A stretch of DNA of 64,000 nt, from the NCBI RefSeq assembly GCF_003076475.1, contig NZ_CP020919.1, positions 124,001-188,000 on the forward strand. Reading direction: 5' to 3'. The position numbers and the translations under genes are program-made. Origin of the DNA: Flavobacterium kingsejongi. GTDB lineage: Bacteria > Bacteroidota > Bacteroidia > Flavobacteriales > Flavobacteriaceae. A model generated the notes under the pieces. That model worked only from the letters and a program-made list of their open reading frames with translations, had not been told where the DNA came from and made no database searches. Positions 1 to 8,750 of this stretch are shown piece by piece. Each line of letters opens with the position of its first letter. Positions within the stretch are counted from its first letter, which is position 1.

Positions 1-122
1 ATAAAAAAGAAAAGACAATAGCAGCCCTAAAAAATATCGAAAGCCTGAATGTCGCTACCTGTTATTTCAGGGATAGCAGCGAAGCGATAGCTCACTCTAA
101 AAAAATCGGACTGATTAACTAA
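1..122 (+). CDS. 3' end of an unidentified CDS (partial)
   Basis: An open frame enters from the left edge in phase 3 and stops with TAA at 120-122, giving about 39 C-terminal residues ending in KKIGLIN. The piece is too short to name a family. Its stop lies 13 bp before the ATG of the next gene on the same strand, so the two are probably co-transcribed. Confidence 0.55.
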   Translation, partial: KKEKTIAALKNIESLNVATCYFRDSSEAIAHSKKIGLIN

Positions 123-135
123 CTAATACGCTATT

Positions 136-387
136 ATGAATAGTATTCACCAACTTGAAAAAGGAAAGACCTATCGCGTCAAACAAGAATTCCGGGATTA
201 TGATAACATCCTCCACAACCCCGGAAAAGAATGGGTTTTTATCGAGACTACTTTCCTTCCCTATCATTCCGGACTAAGCCTCTTTGTGATGGAAAATGGC
301 GAAAGGAAACAGTACCGCTTCCAACAGGTACCGGAAGAGCAGGAAGCCCTACTGGCAAATTTCATGGACTATGTTGAAACCCTGTAA
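136..387 (+). CDS. DUF3601-type small protein
   Basis: An 83-residue soluble protein without signal peptide or membrane segment. It opens with a short lead and the pattern LEKGKTYRV, followed by a run of beta-prone segments (EWVFIETTF, GLSLFVM, RKQYRFQ) and an acidic end. The layout resembles small DUF3601 proteins of Bacteroidetes, whose function is unknown. The family call is from memory of the pattern. It follows the partial gene at the left edge by 13 bp and is closed by a bidirectional hairpin about 30 bp downstream. Confidence 0.6.
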   Translation: MNSIHQLEKGKTYRVKQEFRDYDNILHNPGKEWVFIETTFLPYHSGLSLFVMENGERKQYRFQQVPEEQEALLANFMDYVETL

Positions 388-413
388 TACATTTCCGAAA
401 AGAATAGCACTAA

Positions 414-441
414 AAAAAGCATCCCGGAGAGGATGCTTTTT
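414..441. terminator. bidirectional intrinsic terminator
   Basis: An 11-bp perfect stem (AAAAAGCATCC / GGATGCTTTTT) surrounds a 6-base loop, with A and T runs on the two sides. It lies between the convergent DUF3601 gene and the ABC-F gene, so it can serve both. Confidence 0.8.
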
Positions 442-487
442 ATGTAAAACCGATAAGGGATTACTACTGTGCTGTTATCGTACAGAA

Positions 488-2392
488 TTAATTTTCAAGA
501 TCGATCTGGGTCTGTTCCCAGTCTTCCAATAATTTTTCCAGGTCCGCTTTCTTTTTATTGTACGCTTTAAAGAAATTAGCATCTTCAATATGTTTGTCAT
601 AGTTCGAAGCTAATGCCTTATCATCTTTCTGGATATCATTTTCCAACTGTTTGATCTGGCTTTCTATTTTACTGATCTTATTGTGAAGCGCTTTATTTTT
701 CTTTTGGTCTTCATAGGAAACCGATTTGTTTTCCTTAGGTGCAGCCGCTTTCGCAACATCTTTCTTCTCCACTTCACGCATATTTTCCATATTACGTTGC
801 TCTAAGAAGTAATTGATATCGCCCAAATATTCTTTTATCTTTTGGTCTTTGAACTCATACACAATATTTGACATGCCCTGTAAGAAGTCCCTGTCATGTG
901 ATACCAGTAATAAAGTACCTTCATATTTCTGAAGTGCGGCTTTGAGTACATTCTTAGACTTGATGTCCAGGTGATTGGTCGGCTCATCCATCACCAACAC
1001 ATTAATCGGTTGCAATAATAGCTTACAAAGTGCTAAACGGTTACGCTCACCTCCTGAGAGTACTTTTACCTTTTTCTCCACATCATCTCCACGAAACAGG
1101 AAAGATCCTAACATATCCCGAACCTTAGAACGGTTGGTATCTGTTGCAGCTTCTTCCATAGTCTGTAGCAATGTGATCTCTCCATCCAGGTACTCCGCCT
1201 GATTTTGGGCAAAATACCCCAATTGTACATTATGACCTAATTTGATATTTCCTTCATATTCAAATTCGTTGACAATCGCTTTAATAAAAGTGGATTTTCC
1301 TTGTCCATTCTGGCCTACAAATGCAATTTTGCTTCCGCGCTCGACTAACATCGAAATATCTTTCAGGATGGTTTTATCTCCGTATTTCTTGGTCACTTCT
1401 TCGGCTTCTACTACAACTCTTCCAGGTACAACAGATACCGGAAAAGAAATATTCATAACCGAGTTATCATCTTCATCAACTTCAATACGCTCTACTTTGT
1501 CCAGCTTCTTGATCAACGATTGCGCCATGGAAGCTTTGGAAGCTTTAGCACGGAATTTCTCAATTAGCTTTTCAGTCTCTTCAATCTTTTTGGCCTGGTT
1601 TTTTTGTGTTGCCAACTGCTTTTCACGGATTTCATGACGCAGTTCCAGGTATTGGGAATACGGCTTATTAAAATCATACGCCTTACCCAAAGAGATTTCA
1701 ATGGTACGGTTGGTTACATTATCCAGGAACATTTTATCGTGGGATACAATCACTACAACTCCGGGATAATTTCGAAGGAATTGCTCAAGCCATATAATCG
1801 ATTCTATATCGAGGTGATTGGTCGGCTCATCCAAAAGCAGGATATCATTGGCCTGCAACAGCAGTTTCGCCAACTCAATACGCATTCTCCATCCTCCGGA
1901 AAATGTTTCTGTCTGTTTGTCGAAATCTTCCCGTTTGAATCCAAGACCCAAAAGTATTTTTTCGGTGTCACCTACATAATTATAACCACCCAGCAAATCA
2001 AAACGGTGTGTAAAATCACTCAGGTCTTCTATAATTTTGCTATATTCTTCACTTTCATAATCGGTTCGTGTCACCAATTGGTGGTTCACCTCTTCCAGTT
2101 TTTTCTCTACAGTCTTAATTTCAGCAAAGGCTTCATACGCTTCTTCAAGCACAGTCCGGCCACGCTCAAAATCAATATCCTGTCGCAGGAAACCAATTTG
2201 CACTTCTTTTTCAGTTGCAATTGTTCCGGAATCCGGAGCAAAATCACGTGCAAGCATCTTCAACATTGTGGACTTTCCAGCCCCATTTTTCCCAACCAAG
2301 CCTACCCGGTCACCAGCTCCTAAACGGAAAGTTACTTCTTCAAAAAGATATGTTCCTCCAAAAGAAACTGATAAATTGTGTATATTAAGCAT
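488..2392 (-). CDS. ABC-F family ATPase
   Basis: A 634-residue protein with two ABC ATPase domains and no membrane segments, the layout of ABC-F proteins that act on the ribosome rather than in transport. Both halves are complete. Walker A boxes are GKNGAGKST near residue 35 and GQNGQGKST near 360, signatures are SGGWRMR and SGGERNR, and each half carries a DEPTNHLD Walker B. A charged linker separates the domains and a lysine/glutamate-rich coiled coil fills the last 90 residues, as in Uup/YheS-like members. The ATG start gives MLNIHNLSVSFGG, the expected first strand. It is a monocistronic minus-strand gene. The subfamily (Uup, YheS or other) is not resolved. Confidence 0.93.
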   Translation of the reverse strand: MLNIHNLSVSFGGTYLFEEVTFRLGAGDRVGLVGKNGAGKSTMLKMLARDFAPDSGTIATEKEVQIGFLRQDIDFERGRTVLEEAYEAFAEIKTVEKKLEEVNHQLVTRTDYESEEYSKIIEDLSDFTHRFDLLGGYNYVGDTEKILLGLGFKREDFDKQTETFSGGWRMRIELAKLLLQANDILLLDEPTNHLDIESIIWLEQFLRNYPGVVVIVSHDKMFLDNVTNRTIEISLGKAYDFNKPYSQYLELRHEIREKQLATQKNQAKKIEETEKLIEKFRAKASKASMAQSLIKKLDKVERIEVDEDDNSVMNISFPVSVVPGRVVVEAEEVTKKYGDKTILKDISMLVERGSKIAFVGQNGQGKSTFIKAIVNEFEYEGNIKLGHNVQLGYFAQNQAEYLDGEITLLQTMEEAATDTNRSKVRDMLGSFLFRGDDVEKKVKVLSGGERNRLALCKLLLQPINVLVMDEPTNHLDIKSKNVLKAALQKYEGTLLLVSHDRDFLQGMSNIVYEFKDQKIKEYLGDINYFLEQRNMENMREVEKKDVAKAAAPKENKSVSYEDQKKNKALHNKISKIESQIKQLENDIQKDDKALASNYDKHIEDANFFKAYNKKKADLEKLLEDWEQTQIDLEN

Positions 2393-2441
2393 TCTGTTTT
2401 ATTTTGTGTATTTATTGTAAGTGAATCCGATTAAGTATTGT

Positions 2442-2449
2442 TAAATTTG
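2442..2449 (+). promoter_or_regulatory. Bacteroidetes-type -7 box (TAAATTTG)
   Basis: TAAATTTG matches the Bacteroidetes -7 consensus TAnnTTTG and lies 23 bp before the ATG of the DUF983 gene, in the gap between divergent genes. A well-spaced -33 TTTG is not obvious. Confidence 0.4.
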
Positions 2450-2471
2450 TACTCAATCAAATTTTTTGCAA

Positions 2472-2861
2472 ATGTTAAAAAAAGGATCCAAACTATATAG
2501 TATTTTAACAGGAACTTGTCCTAAATGCCAAGAAGAAAGCATGTTTGTAGAAAAAAATCCTTACAAACTTTCAAAAATATCCGAAATGCACGAACGTTGC
2601 AGCCATTGTGGTACAAAATATAAAATTGAACCTTCTTTCTTTTTTGGTGCTATGTATGTGAGTTACGGTCTTGGTATTGCATTTGGTGTTGCCGCTTTCG
2701 TCATTAGTTTTGTATTCCTGCAAACGAGTCTTAAAACGGCATTTATTGCTATCGTAGCTACTCTTATTGTATTCATGCCCGTAATCATGAGAATTTCCAG
2801 AAATATCTGGATCAATATATTCATCCATTATGATAAAGACTGGAAGAAACACGTCTCATAA
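2472..2861 (+). CDS. DUF983 membrane protein
   Basis: About 129 residues. The N-terminal part has two CxxC-type pairs, CPKC near residue 18 and CSHC near residue 45, that look like a zinc ribbon. Two hydrophobic membrane segments follow (about 60-80 and 88-108). This arrangement fits DUF983, small membrane proteins of unknown function. The ATG at 2472 was preferred over an upstream TTG at 2466 because it is a standard start and yields MLKKGSKLYS. It is divergent from the ABC-F gene and convergent with the FAD oxidoreductase. Confidence 0.8.
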   Translation: MLKKGSKLYSILTGTCPKCQEESMFVEKNPYKLSKISEMHERCSHCGTKYKIEPSFFFGAMYVSYGLGIAFGVAAFVISFVFLQTSLKTAFIAIVATLIVFMPVIMRISRNIWINIFIHYDKDWKKHVS

Positions 2862-2864
2862 ATA

Positions 2865-3905
2865 TTACTTATAATACCGGCGGATATCTATTTCCCGCTC
2901 CAAAGGTACACCTTTTTCAATATGCTCCCATAAAATCCGTGCCATATACGGCCCCAGCATTACCCCTCTCGTACCCAGTCCGTTTAGGATATGCAGATTT
3001 GAATAGTCGGGATGGGTTCCCAGCATCGCTTTCCTGTCTTTTACAGTAGGACGTATGCCGGCAAGATGCGCTATTATTTCAAAATCACAGGTCAGTGTTT
3101 CCTGAATTTTCTCCAGCAACTCCACTTTGCCTTTTTCCGTAACGGTATTGGTTTTATCATACCATTCATAAGTCGCCCCAACTTTATAATGATCGTTCCC
3201 CAATGGCAATATAAAAATACTGGCATTTACAATAGCATCGAGTTTCAGTTCGGGTGCTTTAATAATTAGCAATTCCCCTTTAGTCCCATCAAGTGGCAGG
3301 TCATTAAAAAAAGGATTGCTATGCAAACCAAAACCTTCTGCAAAAACAATTTTTCTCGCTTTTATATCTTTATAGGTTACCCCCTCATCGGTAAGTTCAA
3401 TGTCGCTATAATCAAATGTGTCCCGAACAAGCCAGCCTTGTTTTTCCAAATAATGCTGATAGCCCTCGAATAAAACCGAAGTATCGACATACCCTGTTTG
3501 CAATACCTTACCATAATCATATGGCGAATCGATTCCATGGTATTTGAAAGTCACAAATTTTGTAGATAGAAATGGTGCTAATGTAATTTTATCGGCGGCA
3601 ACAAACCAGTTGTTTTGCTCTTCGATGGAAGCAAACTTTCGAAGCACTGGCATCTTGTAATCCAGTTTAAGCCCCAGCTTCTCTTCTAAACGGGCATAAA
3701 ACTCCTTGAGCAGCGCTATCTGACCCTGCGCTTGTGCGAGTCCGCTAAAACGCTTTAAAATGACGGGATTATATATTCCACCAGCAATTCGGGTAGAGGT
3801 TTGTGAGTCATTATCAAAAACAAGCACTTTCATGCCTTGCTGCAAAGCAGTCTCTGCAAACGAAATTCCGGCAAGGCCGGAACCTACAATTATATAATCT
3901 ATCAT
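2865..3905 (-). CDS. FAD-dependent oxidoreductase (DAO family)
   Basis: A 346-residue protein whose first residues form a Rossmann dinucleotide site (IIVGSGLAGISFAE, pattern GxGxxG), with an acidic residue ending the second strand (VLVFDND). The C-terminal half contains the GLGTRGVMLGP segment typical of D-amino-acid-oxidase-type flavoproteins. The fold predicts oxidation of an amino or imino acid, but the substrate is not evident. No signal peptide is visible, so it is probably cytoplasmic. It lies downstream of gldN, separated from it by a terminator hairpin. Confidence 0.85.
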   Translation of the reverse strand: MIDYIIVGSGLAGISFAETALQQGMKVLVFDNDSQTSTRIAGGIYNPVILKRFSGLAQAQGQIALLKEFYARLEEKLGLKLDYKMPVLRKFASIEEQNNWFVAADKITLAPFLSTKFVTFKYHGIDSPYDYGKVLQTGYVDTSVLFEGYQHYLEKQGWLVRDTFDYSDIELTDEGVTYKDIKARKIVFAEGFGLHSNPFFNDLPLDGTKGELLIIKAPELKLDAIVNASIFILPLGNDHYKVGATYEWYDKTNTVTEKGKVELLEKIQETLTCDFEIIAHLAGIRPTVKDRKAMLGTHPDYSNLHILNGLGTRGVMLGPYMARILWEHIEKGVPLEREIDIRRYYK

Positions 3906-3918
3906 GGCACAAAAATAA

Positions 3919-3950
3919 AAAAACTCTTACCATAAATGATAAGAGTTTTT
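3919..3950 (-). terminator. intrinsic terminator after gldN
   Basis: An 11-bp stem AAAAACTCTTA / TAAGAGTTTTT with a 10-base loop and a T-rich tail on the minus strand. It sits 22 bp beyond the gldN stop and marks the end of the gldKLMN unit. Confidence 0.8.
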
Positions 3951-3972
3951 AATGAATTGGAGAAATTCTGCA

Positions 3973-4863
3973 TTAATAATTCCACATATCCTGTTCGAAG
4001 TCGCGAATTGCTTCTTTTATTCTTTCAGATTCCAGTAATTGCAACTGGGCATTTTCTTTCATGTAATCTTTAATCGATCGATCTCCGTAAACGTTATCCG
4101 TTTTGTAGATCGTTGCATTAAATCTTCTTGCGTTTAATAAGTGGTCAAAACTGATCGGCATTGCTGAGTTTCCGTCGTTGAAAGCAGTTGCTTTATGCAA
4201 CACATCTCGTGCTTCCAGGAAATAAACCCAGAAAAGCTCAACGTATTCTTTCTCATCATTATTCAGGGTATAGACATCCGGAACCACAGGGCAAATACCT
4301 AATAAACGGTATTTTAATTCTCCCTGGCGTTTGTCAAAATACCAATAGCCTAAAATTTTATAATCCGAAACATCCTGGGAAGTAATATCCTGTCTGTTGA
4401 TGTATTCTTCAGAAATTTTCTGACCCGCATTGTATTGCTCTCTACCCGCATCTGTTGTATCAATACGTGTTAATGATGCAGCGATGTCTTTCATTGTCTT
4501 TTTAGTCGTGAAATAACTATCAGTATAGATTTCAGTAATCTGACCCGCTTTAATAGCTTTTGTCAGCACATCATATAATGATCGTCTGTCCGGACCAATA
4601 TCAGATGTATCAATAGGGTACAATAAAGGAAAGTTAACTCTTTCATCAAGATCTATAATTTCCCATACTTTTTTACCCATCATGATATCCCTGTCATGAA
4701 CATATCCGTAAGGTAGTGGTTTATCATTATCTGCCTCTAACTGAGCGGCAGTTTTTACCCCTATTTCAGCCGGTGTTTTTGCATTCAGCAAATTTGATTG
4801 CGCAAAAGAAGTTACGCTTCCTGTTAACAGAATGACAACTAATGAAAATTTTCTCCAATTCAT
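3973..4863 (-). CDS. gldN: gliding motility / type IX secretion protein GldN
   Basis: A 296-residue secreted protein. A signal peptide (hydrophobic LVVILLTGSVTSFAQ) ends near residue 21. The mature part is a soluble GldN/PorN-like domain with no membrane segment and a charged C-terminus. In the type IX secretion system GldN/PorN forms, with lipoprotein GldK/PorK, the periplasmic ring bound to the outer membrane. The assignment rests on the sequence and on its place as last gene of gldK-gldL-gldM-gldN, all on the minus strand with short gaps (about 53 bp to gldM). A hairpin terminator follows. Confidence 0.95.
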   Translation of the reverse strand: MNWRKFSLVVILLTGSVTSFAQSNLLNAKTPAEIGVKTAAQLEADNDKPLPYGYVHDRDIMMGKKVWEIIDLDERVNFPLLYPIDTSDIGPDRRSLYDVLTKAIKAGQITEIYTDSYFTTKKTMKDIAASLTRIDTTDAGREQYNAGQKISEEYINRQDITSQDVSDYKILGYWYFDKRQGELKYRLLGICPVVPDVYTLNNDEKEYVELFWVYFLEARDVLHKATAFNDGNSAMPISFDHLLNARRFNATIYKTDNVYGDRSIKDYMKENAQLQLLESERIKEAIRDFEQDMWNY

Positions 4864-4916
4864 ATTTTTAGTTCTTTTTGTTTAAGAGTAATGGTATAAC
4901 GCCAGGCTTAAACTTA

Positions 4917-6461
4917 TTATTGTATTTCGAAAAAGACCGGTGCAGTTCTTGGCAACATGTAAGAACCAGCGCCTTCTAATTTCGTTTTAATTTCAGAAAC
5001 CACAATTAAATCACCTCTACCAGCTTTAGAAATAGAAGCTTTCGCTCTTGCGTCCAATTTATTACCAGAAACAACAATTGTAGGTTGTCCAGGAGCTTTG
5101 ATATTGAATCCAACTACATTCAGACCTACTTCAAAGTCAAAATCTTCCAATTTTGCACCAATTGTAGCGATCTCTAAGTTAGACTTAGCACCTTTTACAT
5201 TTCCAACTTCACCTCTGATTGTTCCAACAGGGCCAGGAATACCTTTGATTCTGAATGATTTTTTATCAGAAACTGAGGTTCCATCTGCTAATTTACCAGT
5301 AACATTAATTACTACTTCACTACCAGCACCTGGCTTCATTGTGTAAGCGCCTGGTTTTCCAGCAGGTGATAAACCAGCTCCGGAAGCAGAAACTTTATCT
5401 GCAGAGATTCCTGCAAATGATATTGTCATTGGGTTTGTTACACCACGATATACCACGTTCATTTTATCAGCAGAGATTGTAGCAGAGTTTGGTTTTGGCA
5501 CTACTACATAGTTACCTTCAACCGGGATATCAATTGCTTTTCCATCTTCCATGAAAGTGAAGCTACCATTGATTTTGTGCTCTCCTACATTTCCAGCACC
5601 GAATTTGAATTTCACCTGCCCGTTTTCAACTGGCTGGTTTGCACCATTCACAACTACTTTTGTAGGAACAGTATTTGCGTCATAACGACCCAAAACTACC
5701 ATACCTGTTACAGCTTCTCCAGAAAAGAATGCTGATTTATCTGTAATTACGATTGCTTTATAGTTATTCATAGATGTAGCAGCAACTGCAGCTTTCCCTA
5801 AGAAGTTATTATAAAGAGATGCTTCGATTACTTCAACATCATTCTGCATTGCAGACAATTTAGTTAAAGAAGCAATGGATGGAAATCCTTTGTAATTGTA
5901 ATCAAGGTATTTTTTTGTAACACCTTCTCTATCTTTAATATCAGCTGTACTGAATTTACTGTTAAGTTCAGAAACAATTCCTTTGTATTTAGGGTCATTT
6001 CCAACAACAGCGATCATATCATTTCTGTATTTGTCAATAGTACTAACGATTTCAGTACCTTTTTTAGAATACCCGTCGCTAGAAAACCAACCTTCGTCGA
6101 TTTTGTCTCCCTTATCCATAGTTTCGTAAGGAAGTTTACCATTTTCTCTTTCAATGCCTGCAGTAATCTCAGTTTTCAGTTTACCTAAGTAAGCATAAAA
6201 ACTATTTGATATTGCTTTTACCTGGTCAGCACGTTTTTTTGCTTCAGCAAAAGTAGGGGTTTCACTGGCTTTGGCCGATAAAGCATCGTATAAGCTAGTG
6301 TTACTCGCTAAGGCATCATTATTAGAAGATTCGAATTTTTCATTCATTAATCCAAAAGCCGATAATACTTCTTTGGACATATTTAAAGCTAACATTGCGA
6401 TGAACACCAAGTACATAAGGCTGATCATCTTCATCCTAGGGCTTAATTTTGCTCCTGCCAT
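4917..6461 (-). CDS. gldM: gliding motility / type IX secretion protein GldM
   Basis: A 514-residue inner-membrane protein with one N-terminal membrane helix (about residues 12-32, MISLMYLVFIAMLALNM) and a large periplasmic part rich in beta-strands. GldM with GldL forms the proton-driven motor of the type IX secretion system; the periplasmic domains of the GldM dimer reach the GldK/GldN ring. Here a helical stretch near residues 35-220 is followed by repeated Ig-like domains up to a conserved end (APVFFEIQ). It is the third gene of the unit, about 50 bp after gldL. Confidence 0.97.
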   Translation of the reverse strand: MAGAKLSPRMKMISLMYLVFIAMLALNMSKEVLSAFGLMNEKFESSNNDALASNTSLYDALSAKASETPTFAEAKKRADQVKAISNSFYAYLGKLKTEITAGIERENGKLPYETMDKGDKIDEGWFSSDGYSKKGTEIVSTIDKYRNDMIAVVGNDPKYKGIVSELNSKFSTADIKDREGVTKKYLDYNYKGFPSIASLTKLSAMQNDVEVIEASLYNNFLGKAAVAATSMNNYKAIVITDKSAFFSGEAVTGMVVLGRYDANTVPTKVVVNGANQPVENGQVKFKFGAGNVGEHKINGSFTFMEDGKAIDIPVEGNYVVVPKPNSATISADKMNVVYRGVTNPMTISFAGISADKVSASGAGLSPAGKPGAYTMKPGAGSEVVINVTGKLADGTSVSDKKSFRIKGIPGPVGTIRGEVGNVKGAKSNLEIATIGAKLEDFDFEVGLNVVGFNIKAPGQPTIVVSGNKLDARAKASISKAGRGDLIVVSEIKTKLEGAGSYMLPRTAPVFFEIQ

Positions 6462-6509
6462 TTTTTCTAATTAGTTTTAATAAATTAATTTAATATTAGT
6501 TTTGACTAA

Positions 6510-7148
6510 TTAGCCTTTGTTGCTCATTGCAGAAAGCATTCCGCCATAAACGTTATTTAATGAAGCAATGTTCGAAGTCATAGACTGCATTTCTTGTTTC
6601 AATTTAACTGCGTTGTCAGCGATTTCTTTGTTAGCTTCAGCATTTCTGTTAGCGCTTTCCAATTGTACTTTGTAAAGTCCGTTCAAAGATTCCATTTGAG
6701 CAGCTGCTAAAGATAATTCTTCGCTGTATTTTTTAGTAGAAGCAATTGAATCAACTGTAGGAGCAATTCCTTTTGCAGCAGATTCGAAATTTTTAATACT
6801 ATTCCCTAAGCTTGACATTAATGCTCCGTCAATCTTAGCTTCTTTTAATAAGTTGTCTAATTTCTGAGACAATAACCCTTGTGTTTCAGTAGCTTCAACA
6901 AGTTTTTTAGCGTCTTTCTTTTTTGCATCACCACCAGCCAATTCAGGATACACCAATGACCAGTCCAATTCTTCATCAACAGGTTCGAAAGCAGAGATGA
7001 AGAAAATTAAAGCCTCAGTTCCAAGACCCACGATCAACATTTCACTTGCAAAAGGCCAGTGCATTAATTTGAATAATGCTCCGATGATTACTACCGATGC
7101 TCCCAGTCCGTAAAGAACATTTGTTGCTTTTTTGCTTAAAATTGCCAT
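6510..7148 (-). CDS. gldL: gliding motility / type IX secretion motor protein GldL
   Basis: A 212-residue protein with two close N-terminal membrane helices (about residues 9-27 and 33-52) containing the charged and polar residues expected of the motor channel (KLMHWPFASEMLIVGLGTEA; one Glu lies within the second helix). A cytoplasmic helical, coiled-coil-prone tail follows. In type IX secretion GldL forms a pentamer around the GldM dimer and uses the proton gradient. It lies between gldK and gldM on the same strand. Confidence 0.97.
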   Translation of the reverse strand: MAILSKKATNVLYGLGASVVIIGALFKLMHWPFASEMLIVGLGTEALIFFISAFEPVDEELDWSLVYPELAGGDAKKKDAKKLVEATETQGLLSQKLDNLLKEAKIDGALMSSLGNSIKNFESAAKGIAPTVDSIASTKKYSEELSLAAAQMESLNGLYKVQLESANRNAEANKEIADNAVKLKQEMQSMTSNIASLNNVYGGMLSAMSNKG

Positions 7149-7203
7149 AATAAATAGTTTTGTTTGTTAAGTTAATATAAAATAAAATTGGTTAATTTTT
7201 AGT

Positions 7204-8601
7204 TTAGTTTCCGGTATTCTGAGTTCCCATATAATCCTGAACCGTTCTGAAGCCAATATAGCTTCTTGCTGTATCTGCATATTCGAAATCTCTGGTTCCC
7301 ACTTTCAAATAATACGATACATCTTTCCAAGATCCACCTCTAACAACTTTACGTTTGTTGGATGCATCCGGTACATTCGGGTTCATTGTTGATACGTACT
7401 CATACGCTGCTGCATCATAAGACGAATCCGTCCATTCTGCTACGTTACCTGACATGTTATACAGGTTGTATCCGTTTGGATCGTAAGACTTAGCCTCAAC
7501 AGTGTAAAGCGCTCCATCTGCTGCATAATCTCCCCTGTTTGGCTTGAAGTTAGCAAGAAAACATCCTCTATCGTTTTTAGCATAAGGGCCTCCCCATGGG
7601 TACGATGCTGACTGAAGACCGCCTCTCGCAGCATATTCCCATTCTGCTTCGGTTGGCAATCGGAAAGAGTTGATCTGGTCTCTTCCTTTTTTACTTTTCA
7701 GGTAAGCATTCTTTTTTAATGTTCTCCAGGCACAGAAAGCTTTCGCCTGTTTCCATGAAACTCCAACTACAGGATAATCCCCGTAAGCCTGGTGCCAGAA
7801 ATAATCATTATGCATTGGCTCATTATAAGAATAAGCGAAATCTTTAATCCATGTAGTTGTGTCAGGATAAATCTCTACTTGTTCTGTTTTGATGTACTTA
7901 CTTCTTTTTGATCGGTTTGTTCCGGTATTTTTATCTTTCGCTGCAGACTGGATATCCATCCAGGTATAGCGGAATTTCAATTTGGAAACATCAACCGTTC
8001 TCAGTCCATTGTACGATTCCGCAGCGGGTAAATACATAGAATCCATTACTTCAACATAATATTCATCCGGATATTTCTGTGGATCTTTGATCAATCCAAT
8101 TTTGCGGTTTAGTTTTCTACCGGCATACGGATCTTCATCTGTTCCAACGCTATAGTAATTTTCATACATATATTTATCGTAAGCAGACATTTTTTCAGGA
8201 TCAGCATCAGCAAAAGCATAATCGCCTATCGTAGCGCCACCTTTTTTACCGCCTCCGCCACCTGGCTTCTGACCTAATTCATCCGCCAAGATTGCCAGAC
8301 GCATTCTGATAATCGAGTCTTTCGTCCATTCTACGAACTCTCTGTACTCACTATTCGTGATCTCAGTTTCATCCATATAGAAGGAGCGAACGGTAACCGT
8401 CTTGGCCGGAGCATCATCAATATTAGCTAAATCATCGTCTGATTTACCCATAATAAATGAACCTCCTGGAACTAAAGTCATACCATATGGCTTTTCTGGA
8501 TGCCATTTTTTTCCTTTGACCCCTACAAGCTCTCCCTTGTCGTTAGAGCCACAACTGATCAAAAGCGAGAGAAATGCTGCAAATGCAATGAACTTCTTCA
8601 T
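7204..8601 (-). CDS. gldK: gliding motility lipoprotein GldK
   Basis: A 465-residue outer-membrane lipoprotein. The lipobox is SLLISC with Cys at residue 17. The rest is a formylglycine-generating-enzyme/sulfatase-modifying fold, seen in PGGSFIMG, FYMDETEITNSEYREFV, RLPTEAEWEYAARGG, SGNVAEW and RGGSWKD. GldK/PorK builds the periplasmic ring with GldN. A glycine-rich insert (GGGGGKKGG) lies near residue 120. It is the first gene of the unit; the 149-bp gap before it is very AT-rich and should hold the promoter. Confidence 0.96.
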   Translation of the reverse strand: MKKFIAFAAFLSLLISCGSNDKGELVGVKGKKWHPEKPYGMTLVPGGSFIMGKSDDDLANIDDAPAKTVTVRSFYMDETEITNSEYREFVEWTKDSIIRMRLAILADELGQKPGGGGGKKGGATIGDYAFADADPEKMSAYDKYMYENYYSVGTDEDPYAGRKLNRKIGLIKDPQKYPDEYYVEVMDSMYLPAAESYNGLRTVDVSKLKFRYTWMDIQSAAKDKNTGTNRSKRSKYIKTEQVEIYPDTTTWIKDFAYSYNEPMHNDYFWHQAYGDYPVVGVSWKQAKAFCAWRTLKKNAYLKSKKGRDQINSFRLPTEAEWEYAARGGLQSASYPWGGPYAKNDRGCFLANFKPNRGDYAADGALYTVEAKSYDPNGYNLYNMSGNVAEWTDSSYDAAAYEYVSTMNPNVPDASNKRKVVRGGSWKDVSYYLKVGTRDFEYADTARSYIGFRTVQDYMGTQNTGN

Positions 8602-8750
8602 ATAAATTTGGGTTATTATGTATTTATATTTTAAGGACGTAAACCTATTTATTTATTTTTACAAAAACAATTTTTTTTATTAAAAAAACCTTAATTTTTT
8701 TTCAACAAAAGTTAATCTTATTTTAAAGTTTTTTTAAGAAAACGTTTTCA

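Noticed and set aside
1604..2323. A 239-codon plus-strand open frame opposite the ABC-F gene
   Set aside because: It is antisense to a complete, motif-rich gene and shows no domain-like pattern; its length is a by-product of codon use on the other strand.
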